Origin: a bacterium YEK0313
GTDB taxonomy: Bacteria; Pseudomonadota; Alphaproteobacteria; Rhizobiales; Phreatobacteraceae
DNA: 64,000 nt
Direction of reading: 5' to 3'
Assembly: GCA_000751295.2 (NCBI GenBank)
Contig: CCMO02000001.1
Location: 4,616,615 to 4,680,614, forward strand
Under the pieces are notes generated by a model. It saw nothing but the letters and a program-made list of their open reading frames with translations. It did no database searches and had not been told where the DNA came from. The translations under genes were made by a program, and so were the position numbers. Shown piece after piece: positions 27,313 to 35,661 of the stretch. Position 1 is the first letter of the stretch; every line of letters begins with the position of its first letter.

Positions 27313-28907
27313 GCGAACAGCCCCTGCAGGAACCAGCGCGGTGGCGCGTCCGCGCCATAGGCGCCGCTGCGGAACAGCCAGAACCGGCGCCCCTCGGCAT
27401 CCTCCACCCGGTAATAGTCGCGCGCCGGCCGGTCGGGCTCACGCCACCATTCCGCGGCGATCCGCTCCGGTCCCTCGGACCTTGCGACATCGTGGCGGCA
27501 GCGCCGCCACAGGAAGCTCACGGGCGGTCCGTCGGGCACCTCGGCAATGACCTCGACCGGCTGCGGCGGATCGAAGACGTGCAGCGGGCGGGTGGGCGGC
27601 GCCTCGGCTTCGGCCTGCGGCCAGGCCGCCTCCCCTGTCTCCGGCGGTCCTGCCGGCACCAGCCGGGCCGCCCGTTCGGGATCGTGGCTGTCCTGCGCGG
27701 CAAACCGCAGCACCCGGTCGGCGCCGAAACGGGCGGTCAGCCGGTCGACCAGGGCGGCCAGTTCGTCGGCTTCCACCTGGCGGCCGTCGAGGCTGGCCTG
27801 GGCGATCGTGAAAGGTTCGGTCGCCGGCACGGAGAGGCGGATCAGGTCGAAACCGAAGCCGGGATCGATCGGATCGGCGAGCGCCTCGATGCGCTCGTTG
27901 ATCAGCCGCATCACGGTTGCGGCGTCGCGCACCGGCCGGCCGGTCTCCACCATGATGCGCCTGACGACGCCGTCGGTCCGGAAGAAGCTCGCCTCGAAGG
28001 CCCGCCCGCCCTCGCCGCGCTGTTCGAGCAGCCCCGCCCCCCGCCGCATCAGCATGGCGAGCGCCGCCTCGATATCGTCTGCCCGACCGATCGGCTCGGC
28101 GAACCGCCGTTCGACGATGCAGGCCGGAACCGGCCGGCGCGGCGTGATGCGGATGTCCTCCTGCCCCCGCGCGCGCTGCAGCAGCGCGACGAGCCGGGCA
28201 CCGAAACGGGCGGCGAGCGGCGTCGACGGCCGGGCGGCGAGATCCCCGATGGTCTTCAGTCCGGCCCGCGACAGCGCCAGCACGGTTTCCGCGTCGAGGC
28301 CGAGCGCCAGGACCGGCAGCGGCGCCACGGCCTGCGCCTCGCCGCCCGGAGCGACGACGGCGAGCCTGCCGAACCGGGCAAGCGCCCGCGCGGCCTCCGG
28401 CGTGCCGGCGACCGTGGCGCGCGCTTCGACCCCGGCGCCGGCGAAGCGCCCGATGAGATCGGCCCGCAGGGAGGCTTCGCCGCCGAACAGGTGGGAACAG
28501 CCGGTCATGTCGAGCACCAGCCCGTCGGCCCCGTCCATGGCCACCAGAGGCGTATAGCGATCGCAGGCCTCGGCGAGCCGCATGAGCAGGGCCGCGTCCC
28601 TGGCCGGATCGGCATCCACCGCCAGGAGACCCGGCACCCGCGCCCGGGCATCGGCCAGAGTCAGGCCGGGATTGAGCCCGAGCGCCAGCGCCCGCCGGTC
28701 GACGGCAACAAGCCTCAGGGCGCTGCGGACCTTCTCGGTGAAGACCAGCGGCGGGTCATCCGGCCCGCCGGAGGGGCAAAGCCTCCTCCACCGGTCCGCC
28801 GGCAGGAAGGGCAGCCAGACGGCCAGGTAGCGGCGCGGCGACAGGCTGCCGTGCGCCGGCAAGGGCCCCGTTTCGGAAGGTTCCGTCCTTGAAACGAGTT
28901 TCGTCAC
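27309..28907 (-). CDS. imuB: ImuB, Y-family polymerase-like mutasome subunit
   Basis: This is the non-catalytic Y-family homologue that bridges ImuA, DnaE2 and the sliding clamp in SOS mutagenesis, 532 residues from a GTG start. The family start RRYLAVWLPFLPADRWRR lies near residue 24, and the fold is followed through MDGADGLVLDMTGCSHLFGGEASLRADL, a little-finger region, and a long C-terminal tail ending PPRWFLQGLFA. GTG 28907 is the only upstream start close to the conserved region; it makes the gene overlap imuA by about 150 bases. It overlaps dnaE2 by four bases. Confidence 0.9.
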   Translation of the reverse strand: MTKLVSRTEPSETGPLPAHGSLSPRRYLAVWLPFLPADRWRRLCPSGGPDDPPLVFTEKVRSALRLVAVDRRALALGLNPGLTLADARARVPGLLAVDADPARDAALLMRLAEACDRYTPLVAMDGADGLVLDMTGCSHLFGGEASLRADLIGRFAGAGVEARATVAGTPEAARALARFGRLAVVAPGGEAQAVAPLPVLALGLDAETVLALSRAGLKTIGDLAARPSTPLAARFGARLVALLQRARGQEDIRITPRRPVPACIVERRFAEPIGRADDIEAALAMLMRRGAGLLEQRGEGGRAFEASFFRTDGVVRRIMVETGRPVRDAATVMRLINERIEALADPIDPGFGFDLIRLSVPATEPFTIAQASLDGRQVEADELAALVDRLTARFGADRVLRFAAQDSHDPERAARLVPAGPPETGEAAWPQAEAEAPPTRPLHVFDPPQPVEVIAEVPDGPPVSFLWRRCRHDVARSEGPERIAAEWWREPDRPARDYYRVEDAEGRRFWLFRSGAYGADAPPRWFLQGLFA

Positions 28908-29589
28908 GATCCCACTCCACGCGCCATTGCCGGGGCGGCACGCCGGCCCGGTGACGCAACAAACTGATGGCGAAGGCGGGAAAACCCGGGGCATTGGCCT
29001 CCAGCGGCCGGGAGGCGAGCGCCGCGACCGACCAGCGGGAGGCGGCGGCGCTCGGCATGGGGGCGGCGGCGACACGCACCATCAAGGTGGACACCCGCGA
29101 GGCCGCGGCGATCAGCGACAGCCGGCGCGACGCGTTCAGATCCAGCACTTTCGGAGCACCCCAGGGCTCGATCAGCACGGCGCCGAGCGCCGCGCAGCGG
29201 GCGGCCTCCGCGCCGGCCTTGAGCACGTCGGTGCCGTCCTTGGCCCGGACCAGCACCAGGCGGCCGGGATCGAGGCCGAACTCGGCCAGTCCGAGGGCAT
29301 CGAGCCGGCCCGCCTCCAGATCGGCGAAGTCCTGCCGGACCCAGACGATGCGCCCCTCGCCCGCCGCCCGGAGCGCCAGGCCCAGGGCAAAACCGGCCGC
29401 GGCCGCGGCATCGGCCGGTGCACGCGCGAACACTTCGTGCAGCGCCGCGCGATCGAGCCCGCCGCCCAGCGGATCATCCACCATCGGCAGGCCGAAAGAG
29501 AAGATTTGCGACGCATCAAAGGCCGCCGGCCGCTCCAGAGCCGCCAGCTGCAATTTCAGCGCGCGGAGGGTATCCGGTGCCGCGCCCAT
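28756..29589 (-). CDS. imuA: ImuA, RecA-like mutasome accessory protein
   Basis: This is the first gene of the imuA-imuB-dnaE2 cassette, 277 residues. It begins MGAAPDTLRALKLQLAALE and has the ImuA pattern IFSFGLPMVDDPLGGGLDRAALHEVFA followed by a RecA-like core (GRIVWVRQDFADLEAGRLDALGLAEFGLDPGRLVLV) and RQWRVEWDRDETRFKDG near the end. Its ATG lies six bases from a perfect LexA box. Its 3' end overlaps the imuB start region. Confidence 0.9.
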   Translation of the reverse strand: MGAAPDTLRALKLQLAALERPAAFDASQIFSFGLPMVDDPLGGGLDRAALHEVFARAPADAAAAAGFALGLALRAAGEGRIVWVRQDFADLEAGRLDALGLAEFGLDPGRLVLVRAKDGTDVLKAGAEAARCAALGAVLIEPWGAPKVLDLNASRRLSLIAAASRVSTLMVRVAAAPMPSAAASRWSVAALASRPLEANAPGFPAFAISLLRHRAGVPPRQWRVEWDRDETRFKDGTFRNGALAGARQPVAAPLPGRLAALPAGGPVEEALPLRRAG

Positions 29590-29594
29590 GTCTT

Positions 29595-29609
29595 GTTCCT
29601 ATTTTGTTC
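29595..29609 (-). promoter_or_regulatory. LexA (SOS) box of the imuA-imuB-dnaE2 operon
   Basis: On the plus strand the sequence reads GTTC-CTATTTT-GTTC, a perfect match to the alphaproteobacterial direct-repeat LexA box GTTC-N7-GTTC (GAAC-N7-GAAC in the gene direction). It sits immediately upstream of the imuA ATG, overlapping the ribosome-site region, where LexA binding would block expression. Confidence 0.9.
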
Positions 29610-29914
29610 TCATCAAACAGCTTTGCCAGACCGGAGTCAAGGCATCGTTTGCGCCAGTCCTGCCTCCGCCTGAGCGACGCGATACATTAAATCTTCCGCA
29701 ACGGAAGAATGCCCCTGTTGGAGACACCGCGAGCTTGGCGCACGGCAAAAGCCGCAATCCACGCAGCAAGGCGAAGTCACAAGGGAAAAAATCCGGCACG
29801 TATCGATCATATACACCAAGAATGAGACATGTCTTTTAGGTTTGCTGGACAGATCCGTCCATTTCTGCATGCTATCGCCTCGCTGAGAAAGGCAGATGGT
29901 CTGCGGGTCAAGCA
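29610..29914. other. Intergenic region between imuA and the c-di-GMP gene
   Basis: Together with the LexA box this makes a gene-free stretch of about 325 bases. It holds a 7-bp dyad TCTTCCG-CAA-CGGAAGA (29692-29708), an AT-richer zone from about 29780 to 29840 that probably contains the promoter of the downstream gene, and a 10-bp palindrome AGACATGTCT (29825-29834). I see no convincing small gene or terminator. Confidence 0.5.
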
Positions 29915-32482
29915 ATGGGCGAAAGCCAGCAAGCCGATAGCGCGTGTGCACTCTTTGGTCCGGTCCTGGAGCAGGCCATCGACGCCGTCGTCATGTTCGG
30001 TCCCGACGATACGGTGACGTTCTTCAATCAGGCGGCGGAACGCCTGTGGGGCTATGGCCGCCACGAGGTGATCGGCCGCGAGAGCAGCCTGCTTCTGTCG
30101 CTGCCGACGCCCAGGCGATCGCCCTCCACCAGGCCGTCGGGCGCCTCCCCGCCCCGTCCCGGCACCAGCACGGAGCTGCCGGTCGCACGCAAGGACGGCA
30201 GCATCGCCTGGATCACGCTTTCGCTATCCGACATCCGCTCCGGCGACCTCCGCTTCCGCGCGGCCTTCGCCAGGGACATCACCGCCGACATGCAGCGGCG
30301 CGAGGAGATCTATCTTCCCTCGCTGGTCGCCGACGAAACCGACCGGGCCGTCATCATTACCGACATCAGGCGTCGCATCGTCTATTGCAACCGGGCCTTC
30401 ACGACCATGTTCGGCTATGAACGGTCCGAGGTGATGGGCCGCTCGCCCACCGCGCTCCTGCGCGGCCGCCACACCGATCCGAAGACCCTCGCCCATCTCA
30501 ACGGCCTTGCCGGCCGCGAGCGCGGGCTGCGCGAGGAGATCCTCGGCTATACCAAATCCGGTCGTGAAATCTGGCTCTCGGCCTCGATCAACCCGATCCG
30601 CGACCAGACCGGGCGGTTCCGCCATGCCGTCTCCGTCATCGCCGACATCACCGAAGCCAAGCAGACCCAGATGCTGCAGCAGCGCGTGCTCGAGGCGCTT
30701 GCCAACGACCGGCCGCTGGGCGAGGTCACCGATCTCATCTGCCGTCAGGTCGAGGCGATCACCCCCGGCGTCGTCTGCTCGATCCTGCGCATCGACGGCG
30801 CCGGCTGCATCCGCCCGCTCGCCGGCCCCAGCCTGCCCGACCACTACAGCCGGGCGCTCGACGGCGTGCCGATCGGTCCCAATGTCGGCTCCTGCGGCAC
30901 GGCCGCCTATCTCGGCATTCCCGTTCTCGTCGACGACATCGACACGAGCCCGCTCTGGGCGCCGTACAAGGAACTGCCGCTGCCGCTCGGCCTGCTCGCC
31001 TGCTGGTCGAGCCCGATCAAGCTCAAGGATGGCCGCGTCGCCGGCACCTTCGCCTTCTATTTCCGCGAGAAGCGCGGGCCGAGTGCCTGGCACGAGCGTC
31101 TGGTCGAGGCCTGCGTGCATCTCTGCGCGCTCGCCATCGAGCGCCACGATGCCAAGGCCTATATCGACCAGCTCGCCTATTACGACACGCTGACCGGCCT
31201 GCCGAACCGTCTCATGCTCGGCGCCAGGATCGACCAGACGATCGCCACGGCCGCCGCCGGCGGCAGGCAGCTCGCGCTGCTGTTCCTCGACATCGACAAT
31301 TTCAAGGACGTAAACGACTCGCTCGGCCATTCCGCCGGCGACGCCCTGCTCGTCGAGATCGCCCGCCGCCTGCAGGCCGAGCTGAGGGCCGGCGACATCG
31401 TCAGCCGGCTCGGCGGCGACGAATTCGTGGTCATGCTGAACGACTGCGGCATCGGCGATGCCGCCCAGGTGGCCGACCGCATCCTCGGCGCGCTCGCCGA
31501 TCCGGTCCAGGTCGAGACCATGGCCCTGCCGGTCTCCGCCAGCATCGGCATCAGCCTCTACCCGCGCGACGGGCTGAACAAGGAGGCCCTGCTGAAACAT
31601 GCCGACACCGCCATGTACGAGGCCAAGGCCTCCGGCCGCGGCACGCATCGTTTCTTCAGCCAGGACATGAATCAGCTGTCCCAGGAGCGGCTCGTCCTGG
31701 GCGCGGCGCTCGGCGACGCGCTCGGCCAGGGCGGCCTGCAACTGCACTACCAGCCGCAGGTGCGTGCCGAGGACGACGCCCTGCAGGGCGTCGAGGCGCT
31801 GGCCCGCTGGCACCATCCGGTGCTCGGCAACATCCCGCCCGACAAGTTCATCGCCGTTGCGGAGGAAACCGGCCTGATCGAGCAGGTCGGCGAATGGGTG
31901 CTGGGCGAAGCCTGCCGCCAGATGGCGGAATGGCGCCAGCGCGGCATCCTCATCCCCACCGTCTCGGTCAATCTGTCGCCGCTCAACTTCCGCAGCCGCC
32001 GCCTGCCTGACATCGTTGCCGCGGCGCTGCAACGTCACGGGCTCGACGCCAGGGAGCTCACCCTCGAAATCACCGAGGGCGTCATGATGGATCAGCGCGC
32101 GGACACCACCGCCACCGTGCAGGCGGTCCATGCGCTCGGCGTCCGCCTGTCGCTCGATGATTTCGGCATCGGCTATTCCAGCCTGTCGTCGATCACCCGC
32201 CTGCCGATCGAGGAGCTGAAGATCGACCGCAGCTTCATGCGCGATCTCGAAACCGACCAGAACGCCCGCGCCGTCGCCTCTGCGGTCATCCGCATCGGCC
32301 ACAGCCTGGCGCTGAACGTCGTCGCCGAGGGCGTGGAGAGCGAGGCGCAGCGGCGCTTCCTGCAGGCGCTGCGCTGCCATGTGCTGCAGGGCTTCCTTTA
32401 TGCCAAGGCGCTGCCGCCCCGCGATCTCGAAGCCTGGGTCCGCCGGCGCGGCACGGCCCATCTCGATGCGCAGATGGCCTGA
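29915..32482 (+). CDS. DosP-like PAS-PAS-GAF-GGDEF-EAL cyclic-di-GMP enzyme
   Basis: This 855-residue sensor enzyme makes or, more likely, hydrolyses cyclic di-GMP. Domains in order: PAS (about 14-125, LEQAIDAVVMFGPDDTVTFFNQAAERLWGY), PAS (about 137-245, NRAFTTMFGYERSEVMGRS), GAF (about 260-405, GPNVGSCGTAAY), GGDEF (about 425-580, intact GGDEF at 500-504) and EAL (about 590-845, EAL at 627-629, DDFGIGYSS). Order and wording match E. coli DosP, a haem-PAS oxygen sensor phosphodiesterase. Residues 64-82 of the first PAS are a Pro/Ser/Arg-rich stretch where DosP has its haem-ligand segment; another frame reads a normal helix there, so paired frameshifts are suspected. Confidence 0.9.
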   Translation: MGESQQADSACALFGPVLEQAIDAVVMFGPDDTVTFFNQAAERLWGYGRHEVIGRESSLLLSLPTPRRSPSTRPSGASPPRPGTSTELPVARKDGSIAWITLSLSDIRSGDLRFRAAFARDITADMQRREEIYLPSLVADETDRAVIITDIRRRIVYCNRAFTTMFGYERSEVMGRSPTALLRGRHTDPKTLAHLNGLAGRERGLREEILGYTKSGREIWLSASINPIRDQTGRFRHAVSVIADITEAKQTQMLQQRVLEALANDRPLGEVTDLICRQVEAITPGVVCSILRIDGAGCIRPLAGPSLPDHYSRALDGVPIGPNVGSCGTAAYLGIPVLVDDIDTSPLWAPYKELPLPLGLLACWSSPIKLKDGRVAGTFAFYFREKRGPSAWHERLVEACVHLCALAIERHDAKAYIDQLAYYDTLTGLPNRLMLGARIDQTIATAAAGGRQLALLFLDIDNFKDVNDSLGHSAGDALLVEIARRLQAELRAGDIVSRLGGDEFVVMLNDCGIGDAAQVADRILGALADPVQVETMALPVSASIGISLYPRDGLNKEALLKHADTAMYEAKASGRGTHRFFSQDMNQLSQERLVLGAALGDALGQGGLQLHYQPQVRAEDDALQGVEALARWHHPVLGNIPPDKFIAVAEETGLIEQVGEWVLGEACRQMAEWRQRGILIPTVSVNLSPLNFRSRRLPDIVAAALQRHGLDARELTLEITEGVMMDQRADTTATVQAVHALGVRLSLDDFGIGYSSLSSITRLPIEELKIDRSFMRDLETDQNARAVASAVIRIGHSLALNVVAEGVESEAQRRFLQALRCHVLQGFLYAKALPPRDLEAWVRRRGTAHLDAQMA

Positions 32483-32497
32483 CCGAAGCGTCAGGCC
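32476..32497. terminator. Inverted repeat spanning two convergent stop codons
   Basis: GGCCTGAC-CGAAGC-GTCAGGCC is a perfect 8-bp stem with a 6-base loop. It contains the stop codons of both the c-di-GMP gene (32482) and the convergent methyltransferase gene (32491). No T-run follows on either strand, so termination is plausible but weakly supported. Confidence 0.4.
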
Positions 32498-33246
32498 GGC
32501 CGCAGCGCCGACAGCAGCAGGAACGGCGGCCGCCGCGCATGCAGCGCCAGCTCCGGCCGTGCCGCCAGCGCAGCGGCGGTCGGCGCCGGCTCGCCCAGCG
32601 CCTCGATCCGGAAACCGGCAGCGATCAGTCCCGTGACATAGGTCTCGACGGTGCGGTGATATTTGACGACGCCGTCGACGAACCAGCGGGTGTCGCGCCT
32701 GCCCTCCTCGCGATAGCGGTCGACCGGCCAATGCAGCGGCCGGCCCGCCGCATCGCAGGTCCAGCCTGAGGGATCAGCCGTGCACATCGGATGTTCCACC
32801 GAGAAGACGAAACGGCCCGCGGGCGCTAGCGCGTCGAAGACGCGCGACACCGCCGACCGGTAGTCCGCCACGTAATGCAGGGCGAGCGAGGAGACGGCGA
32901 GGTCGAAGGCGCCCGAGACCGGCCGGAAATCCTCGATCGAGGCCCTGACATAGCCGATGGCCGGATCGTCGGTGAGCCGTGCCGCCTCCTCCAGCATGCG
33001 CTCGGAAATGTCGAGCCCGGTCACCGCCGCCGCGCCCTGCCTCCGGGCGAACCGCACGAAATCGCCGAAACCGCAGCCGAGATCGAGCACCCGGAGACCG
33101 GCAAGCGCCGGCAGGAGCGCGCGCAGCGCCGGGGTCTCCAGCGCGCCGTTGAGGCCGCTGTCGTTCTGGCGCAAGGCCCGGTAACCGGCGAAGAAGGTCG
33201 GGTCGTCATAGATGTTCTGTGGCTCCGCAGGCACGTCGCGGCTCAT
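32491..33246 (-). CDS. Class I SAM-dependent methyltransferase
   Basis: This is a 251-residue methyltransferase. The SAM motif is LRVLDLGCGFGDFVRFA (motif I), followed by AVTGLDISERMLEEA (acidic ribose-binding loop) and FDLAVSSLALHYVADY. The C-terminal half carries HPMCTADPSGW, typical of bacterial UbiE/BioC-like unassigned members. The substrate is unknown. A GGAGG-type site precedes the ATG at 33246. Confidence 0.88.
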   Translation of the reverse strand: MSRDVPAEPQNIYDDPTFFAGYRALRQNDSGLNGALETPALRALLPALAGLRVLDLGCGFGDFVRFARRQGAAAVTGLDISERMLEEAARLTDDPAIGYVRASIEDFRPVSGAFDLAVSSLALHYVADYRSAVSRVFDALAPAGRFVFSVEHPMCTADPSGWTCDAAGRPLHWPVDRYREEGRRDTRWFVDGVVKYHRTVETYVTGLIAAGFRIEALGEPAPTAAALAARPELALHARRPPFLLLSALRPA

Positions 33247-33377
33247 TGTCCGCCTCCTGTTGCTCGGGCGCGATCCGGCGGCGGCTTAGATGGGCAGGTC
33301 CTCACCGGCAAGCGGCGCAGGCACAACCGAGCCATGCGGCGCCGGCCGCGCCCGAGGCGCCGTCCGCATGCCGGTGG

Positions 33378-34163
33378 TCAGAGCGCCCGCCGCCCGAGCG
33401 CGGCGGCATGGGCCTTCAATGTCGCGAAATAGCCTGATGCCACGAGCTCGCGCGCGTGATCGCCGAGCGTCGAGATGCTGAGCGCACCGAGCAATTGCCC
33501 GTGCCGGTCGACGACCGGCACGCCGAGCGCCGTAAGCCCGACAATATAGTCGTCCGCCGCCAGGACCGCGCCGTCGCGGGCGATCTCGGCGGCCCGGGCG
33601 GTGAGCTCACTCCTGTCGACCAGGCTGAACGGCGTCCGCCGCACCATGACCTGGTCGAGGGCGCGCGCACGGTCGGCCGGCGCGAGATGGCCGAGCAGCG
33701 CCAGCGGCCCGCCGCCGCTGTTCAGCGTGGTGCGGCTTCCGACCGCCGACCAGGTGACCTCGACGCGCGGGGCGGTCGGCCGCACGCGCTCGATGCAGAC
33801 CGCCATGCCGTCCCGGTGCACCCACAGGAAGGCCGTCGACGACGTCTCCTCGGCGATCACGCGCAGCACCGGCGCCGCCACCTCGCGCAGCGACCCACCG
33901 ATATCGACGGCGGAGAACAGTTCGAGCAGGCCATGGCTCAGCGCATAGAGCCCGTCCTTGTGATCGACCAGCCCGCCCGCCTCCAGCGTGTGCAGCAGCC
34001 GCCGCGCGGTGTTCTTGTCGAGCGAGGTGGCGCCGGCCAGCTCGGTCAGCGTCTGCCGCGGCCGGCCGGGCTGAAACACCCGCAGCAGCGCGATCGAGCG
34101 CTCGACCGCCCGTACGATCGGCACCCCGGCACGGGTCGGCACCTTTCTCGGTGGCTCAGGCAT
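33378..34163 (-). CDS. IclR-family transcriptional regulator
   Basis: This is an IclR regulator of 261 residues from MPEPPRKVPTRAGVP. The winged helix reads ERSIALLRVFQPGRPRQTLTELAGATSLDKNTARRLLHTLEAGGLV, and the ligand domain shows LWVHRDGMAVCIERV and GPLALLGHLAP with the usual VPVVDRHGQLLGALSIS near the end. A GTG 12 codons upstream is an alternative start; neither has a strong ribosome site. It diverges from the M20 peptidase gene, which it probably regulates, and an IclR-like dyad lies between them. Confidence 0.88.
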   Translation of the reverse strand: MPEPPRKVPTRAGVPIVRAVERSIALLRVFQPGRPRQTLTELAGATSLDKNTARRLLHTLEAGGLVDHKDGLYALSHGLLELFSAVDIGGSLREVAAPVLRVIAEETSSTAFLWVHRDGMAVCIERVRPTAPRVEVTWSAVGSRTTLNSGGGPLALLGHLAPADRARALDQVMVRRTPFSLVDRSELTARAAEIARDGAVLAADDYIVGLTALGVPVVDRHGQLLGALSISTLGDHARELVASGYFATLKAHAAALGRRAL

Positions 34164-34262
34164 GGTCGCGGCTTTCGGCGGCAAATGATCTCTCCTCACC
34201 GGTAGAGCCGATGGTCAGAGTCGGCAACGCGCGGCACCGCCTCGTCGGCAAAGTACCACCTG

Positions 34263-34277
34263 TTGACACTTGTATCA
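34263..34277 (+). promoter_or_regulatory. -35 element overlapped by an imperfect palindrome
   Basis: TTGACA (34263-34268) is a good -35 hexamer for the peptidase gene starting at 34324. It overlaps the near-palindrome TGACAC-TT-GTATCA (34264-34277), of the size bound by IclR dimers. A -10 is not obvious. The position would allow the divergent IclR protein to control the promoter. Confidence 0.4.
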
Positions 34278-34323
34278 TTTTAATCGAGGCTGCGCCGCGC
34301 TGCTCCCTCGGAGGAACCCATCG

Positions 34324-35460
34324 ATGTCGCTTGTCGCCGCGGTCCATGAAACCGAGCTTGCCGAGGCCATCATGGCCTGGGCACGCATCCACAGCCCGAC
34401 CTTCGACAAGGCCGGCGTCGACAGGATGATGGATCTGGCGGCGGCCGAGGCGGCGCGCCTCGGCCTGGCGGTCGAGCGCAAGCCTGGCGAGGTCTATGGC
34501 GACACGGTGATCGCGCGGCTCGCCGGCCCCGGCGGCGAGATCGAGGGCGGCATCCTGGTGCTCGGCCATCTCGACACCGTGCACGGCGCCGATTCCGTCG
34601 GCCGCGACCTCGCCGTCTCGATCGAGGGTGACCGGATCTATGGCCCCGGCATCTATGACATGAAGGGCGGCATGCGCATGGCGCTCCATGCCCTGGAGCT
34701 CATCGGCCGGCTGAACCTGAAACCGAAGCTTCCCGTCACCTTCCTGTTCATTCCCGATGAGGAGATCGGCAGCCCGACCAGCCGCGACCTGATCGAACGG
34801 GAAGCGCTGCGCCAGCGCTACGTGCTGGTGCCGGAGCCCTCCCATGACGGGCGGGTGGTCACCGGCCGGCATGCCTTCCAGCGCTTCGTCATCCGGACGC
34901 GCGGCCGGCCGGCCCATGCCGGCGTCGACAACCGCCGCGGCAAGAGCGCCATCGCCGCCATGGCCGAGCTGATCGGCGAGATCGAGACGCGGTCCGATTT
35001 CGACACCGGCGAGACCTTCAGCGTCGGCGTCGTCAGGGGCGGCAAGTTCGTCAATGTCATCCCGACGGCCTGCGAGGCCGAGGTGCTCTGCGTCTCGCCG
35101 ACGGAAGCGAGCGTCGCCCGTGTCCGCGCCGCCATGCTCGGCCTTGCCGACGAGCGCGGCCAGGGCGTGACCGTGGAGGTCGAGCCCGGCCCGGTCCGCC
35201 CGCTCTTCCAGTGCGGGCGCGGCACGCTCGCCCTGTTCGAGCGCGCCCGCGCGATCGCGGCCGAGGCCGGCCTCAAGCTCGGCCATGGCCAGTTCGGCGG
35301 CGGCAGCGACGGCAACTTCACCGGCGCCCTCGGCATCCCGACCCTCGACGGCCTCGGCGTCGACGGCGCGGGCCTGCACACGCCCGGCGAATACATGATC
35401 CGCTCCACGCTGGCGCGCCGCTGCGCGATCCTCGCCGGCCTGCTGCGCGACCTCGACTGA
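34324..35460 (+). CDS. M20-family metallopeptidase (carboxypeptidase G2-like)
   Basis: This is a zinc-dependent amidohydrolase/exopeptidase of 378 residues. Metal-ligand motifs are visible: LGHLDTVHGADS, YGPGIYDMKGGMRMAL, PDEEIGSPTS (catalytic and metal Glu) and the C-terminal GLGVDGAGLHTPGEY. A dimerisation domain lies in the middle (RGRPAHAGVDNRRGKSAIAAMAELI). GGAGGAA precedes the ATG at 34324, favoured over an ATG 18 codons upstream. No signal peptide is seen, so it is cytoplasmic. Glutamate-releasing carboxypeptidase is the closest style. Confidence 0.9.
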   Translation: MSLVAAVHETELAEAIMAWARIHSPTFDKAGVDRMMDLAAAEAARLGLAVERKPGEVYGDTVIARLAGPGGEIEGGILVLGHLDTVHGADSVGRDLAVSIEGDRIYGPGIYDMKGGMRMALHALELIGRLNLKPKLPVTFLFIPDEEIGSPTSRDLIEREALRQRYVLVPEPSHDGRVVTGRHAFQRFVIRTRGRPAHAGVDNRRGKSAIAAMAELIGEIETRSDFDTGETFSVGVVRGGKFVNVIPTACEAEVLCVSPTEASVARVRAAMLGLADERGQGVTVEVEPGPVRPLFQCGRGTLALFERARAIAAEAGLKLGHGQFGGGSDGNFTGALGIPTLDGLGVDGAGLHTPGEYMIRSTLARRCAILAGLLRDLD

Positions 35461-35501
35461 TCCGCCACCCGAAGCTTCATCCCCGATGTCCGGATGTCGC
35501 C

Positions 35502-35654
35502 GTGACCCGCATTCCCTGCCTGACCTACGGCCCGCTCGCCGAAAACATCCATGGCTTCGACGAGCGCGTCAGGATCTCGTCGATCCGCCGGATCACTGGC
35601 GCGATCGCCCTGTTCATCGCCGAGTGGTGCGGGCTCGAACCGGTCGCGCCCTGA
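35502..35654 (+). pseudogene. C-terminal remnant of a second M20-type hydrolase
   Basis: A reading frame of 50 residues ending at 35654 reads VTRIPCLTYGPLAENIHGFD and then a helix RITGAIALFIAEWCGL. This is the normal C-terminal strand-loop-helix of ArgE/DapE-like M20 hydrolases (YGP...ENIHGFDE), without any of the upstream domain. It directly follows the complete M20 gene but is not a copy of its C terminus. It looks like the tail left by a deletion of a neighbouring paralogue. It could alternatively be expressed as a short peptide. Confidence 0.6.
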
Positions 35655-35661
35655 TGCCGCC

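Noticed and set aside
29692..29708. Dyad TCTTCCG-CAA-CGGAAGA as a terminator
   Set aside because: No T-run on either strand, a 3-base loop, and no gene ending nearby; kept only as a possible operator.
29829..30017. 62-codon frame upstream of and overlapping the c-di-GMP gene
   Set aside because: It overlaps the PAS gene in another frame, lacks a ribosome site and has no recognisable features.
30224..32731. 835-codon open frame opposite the c-di-GMP gene
   Set aside because: Low-complexity shadow; the plus-strand GGDEF/EAL protein is unmistakable.
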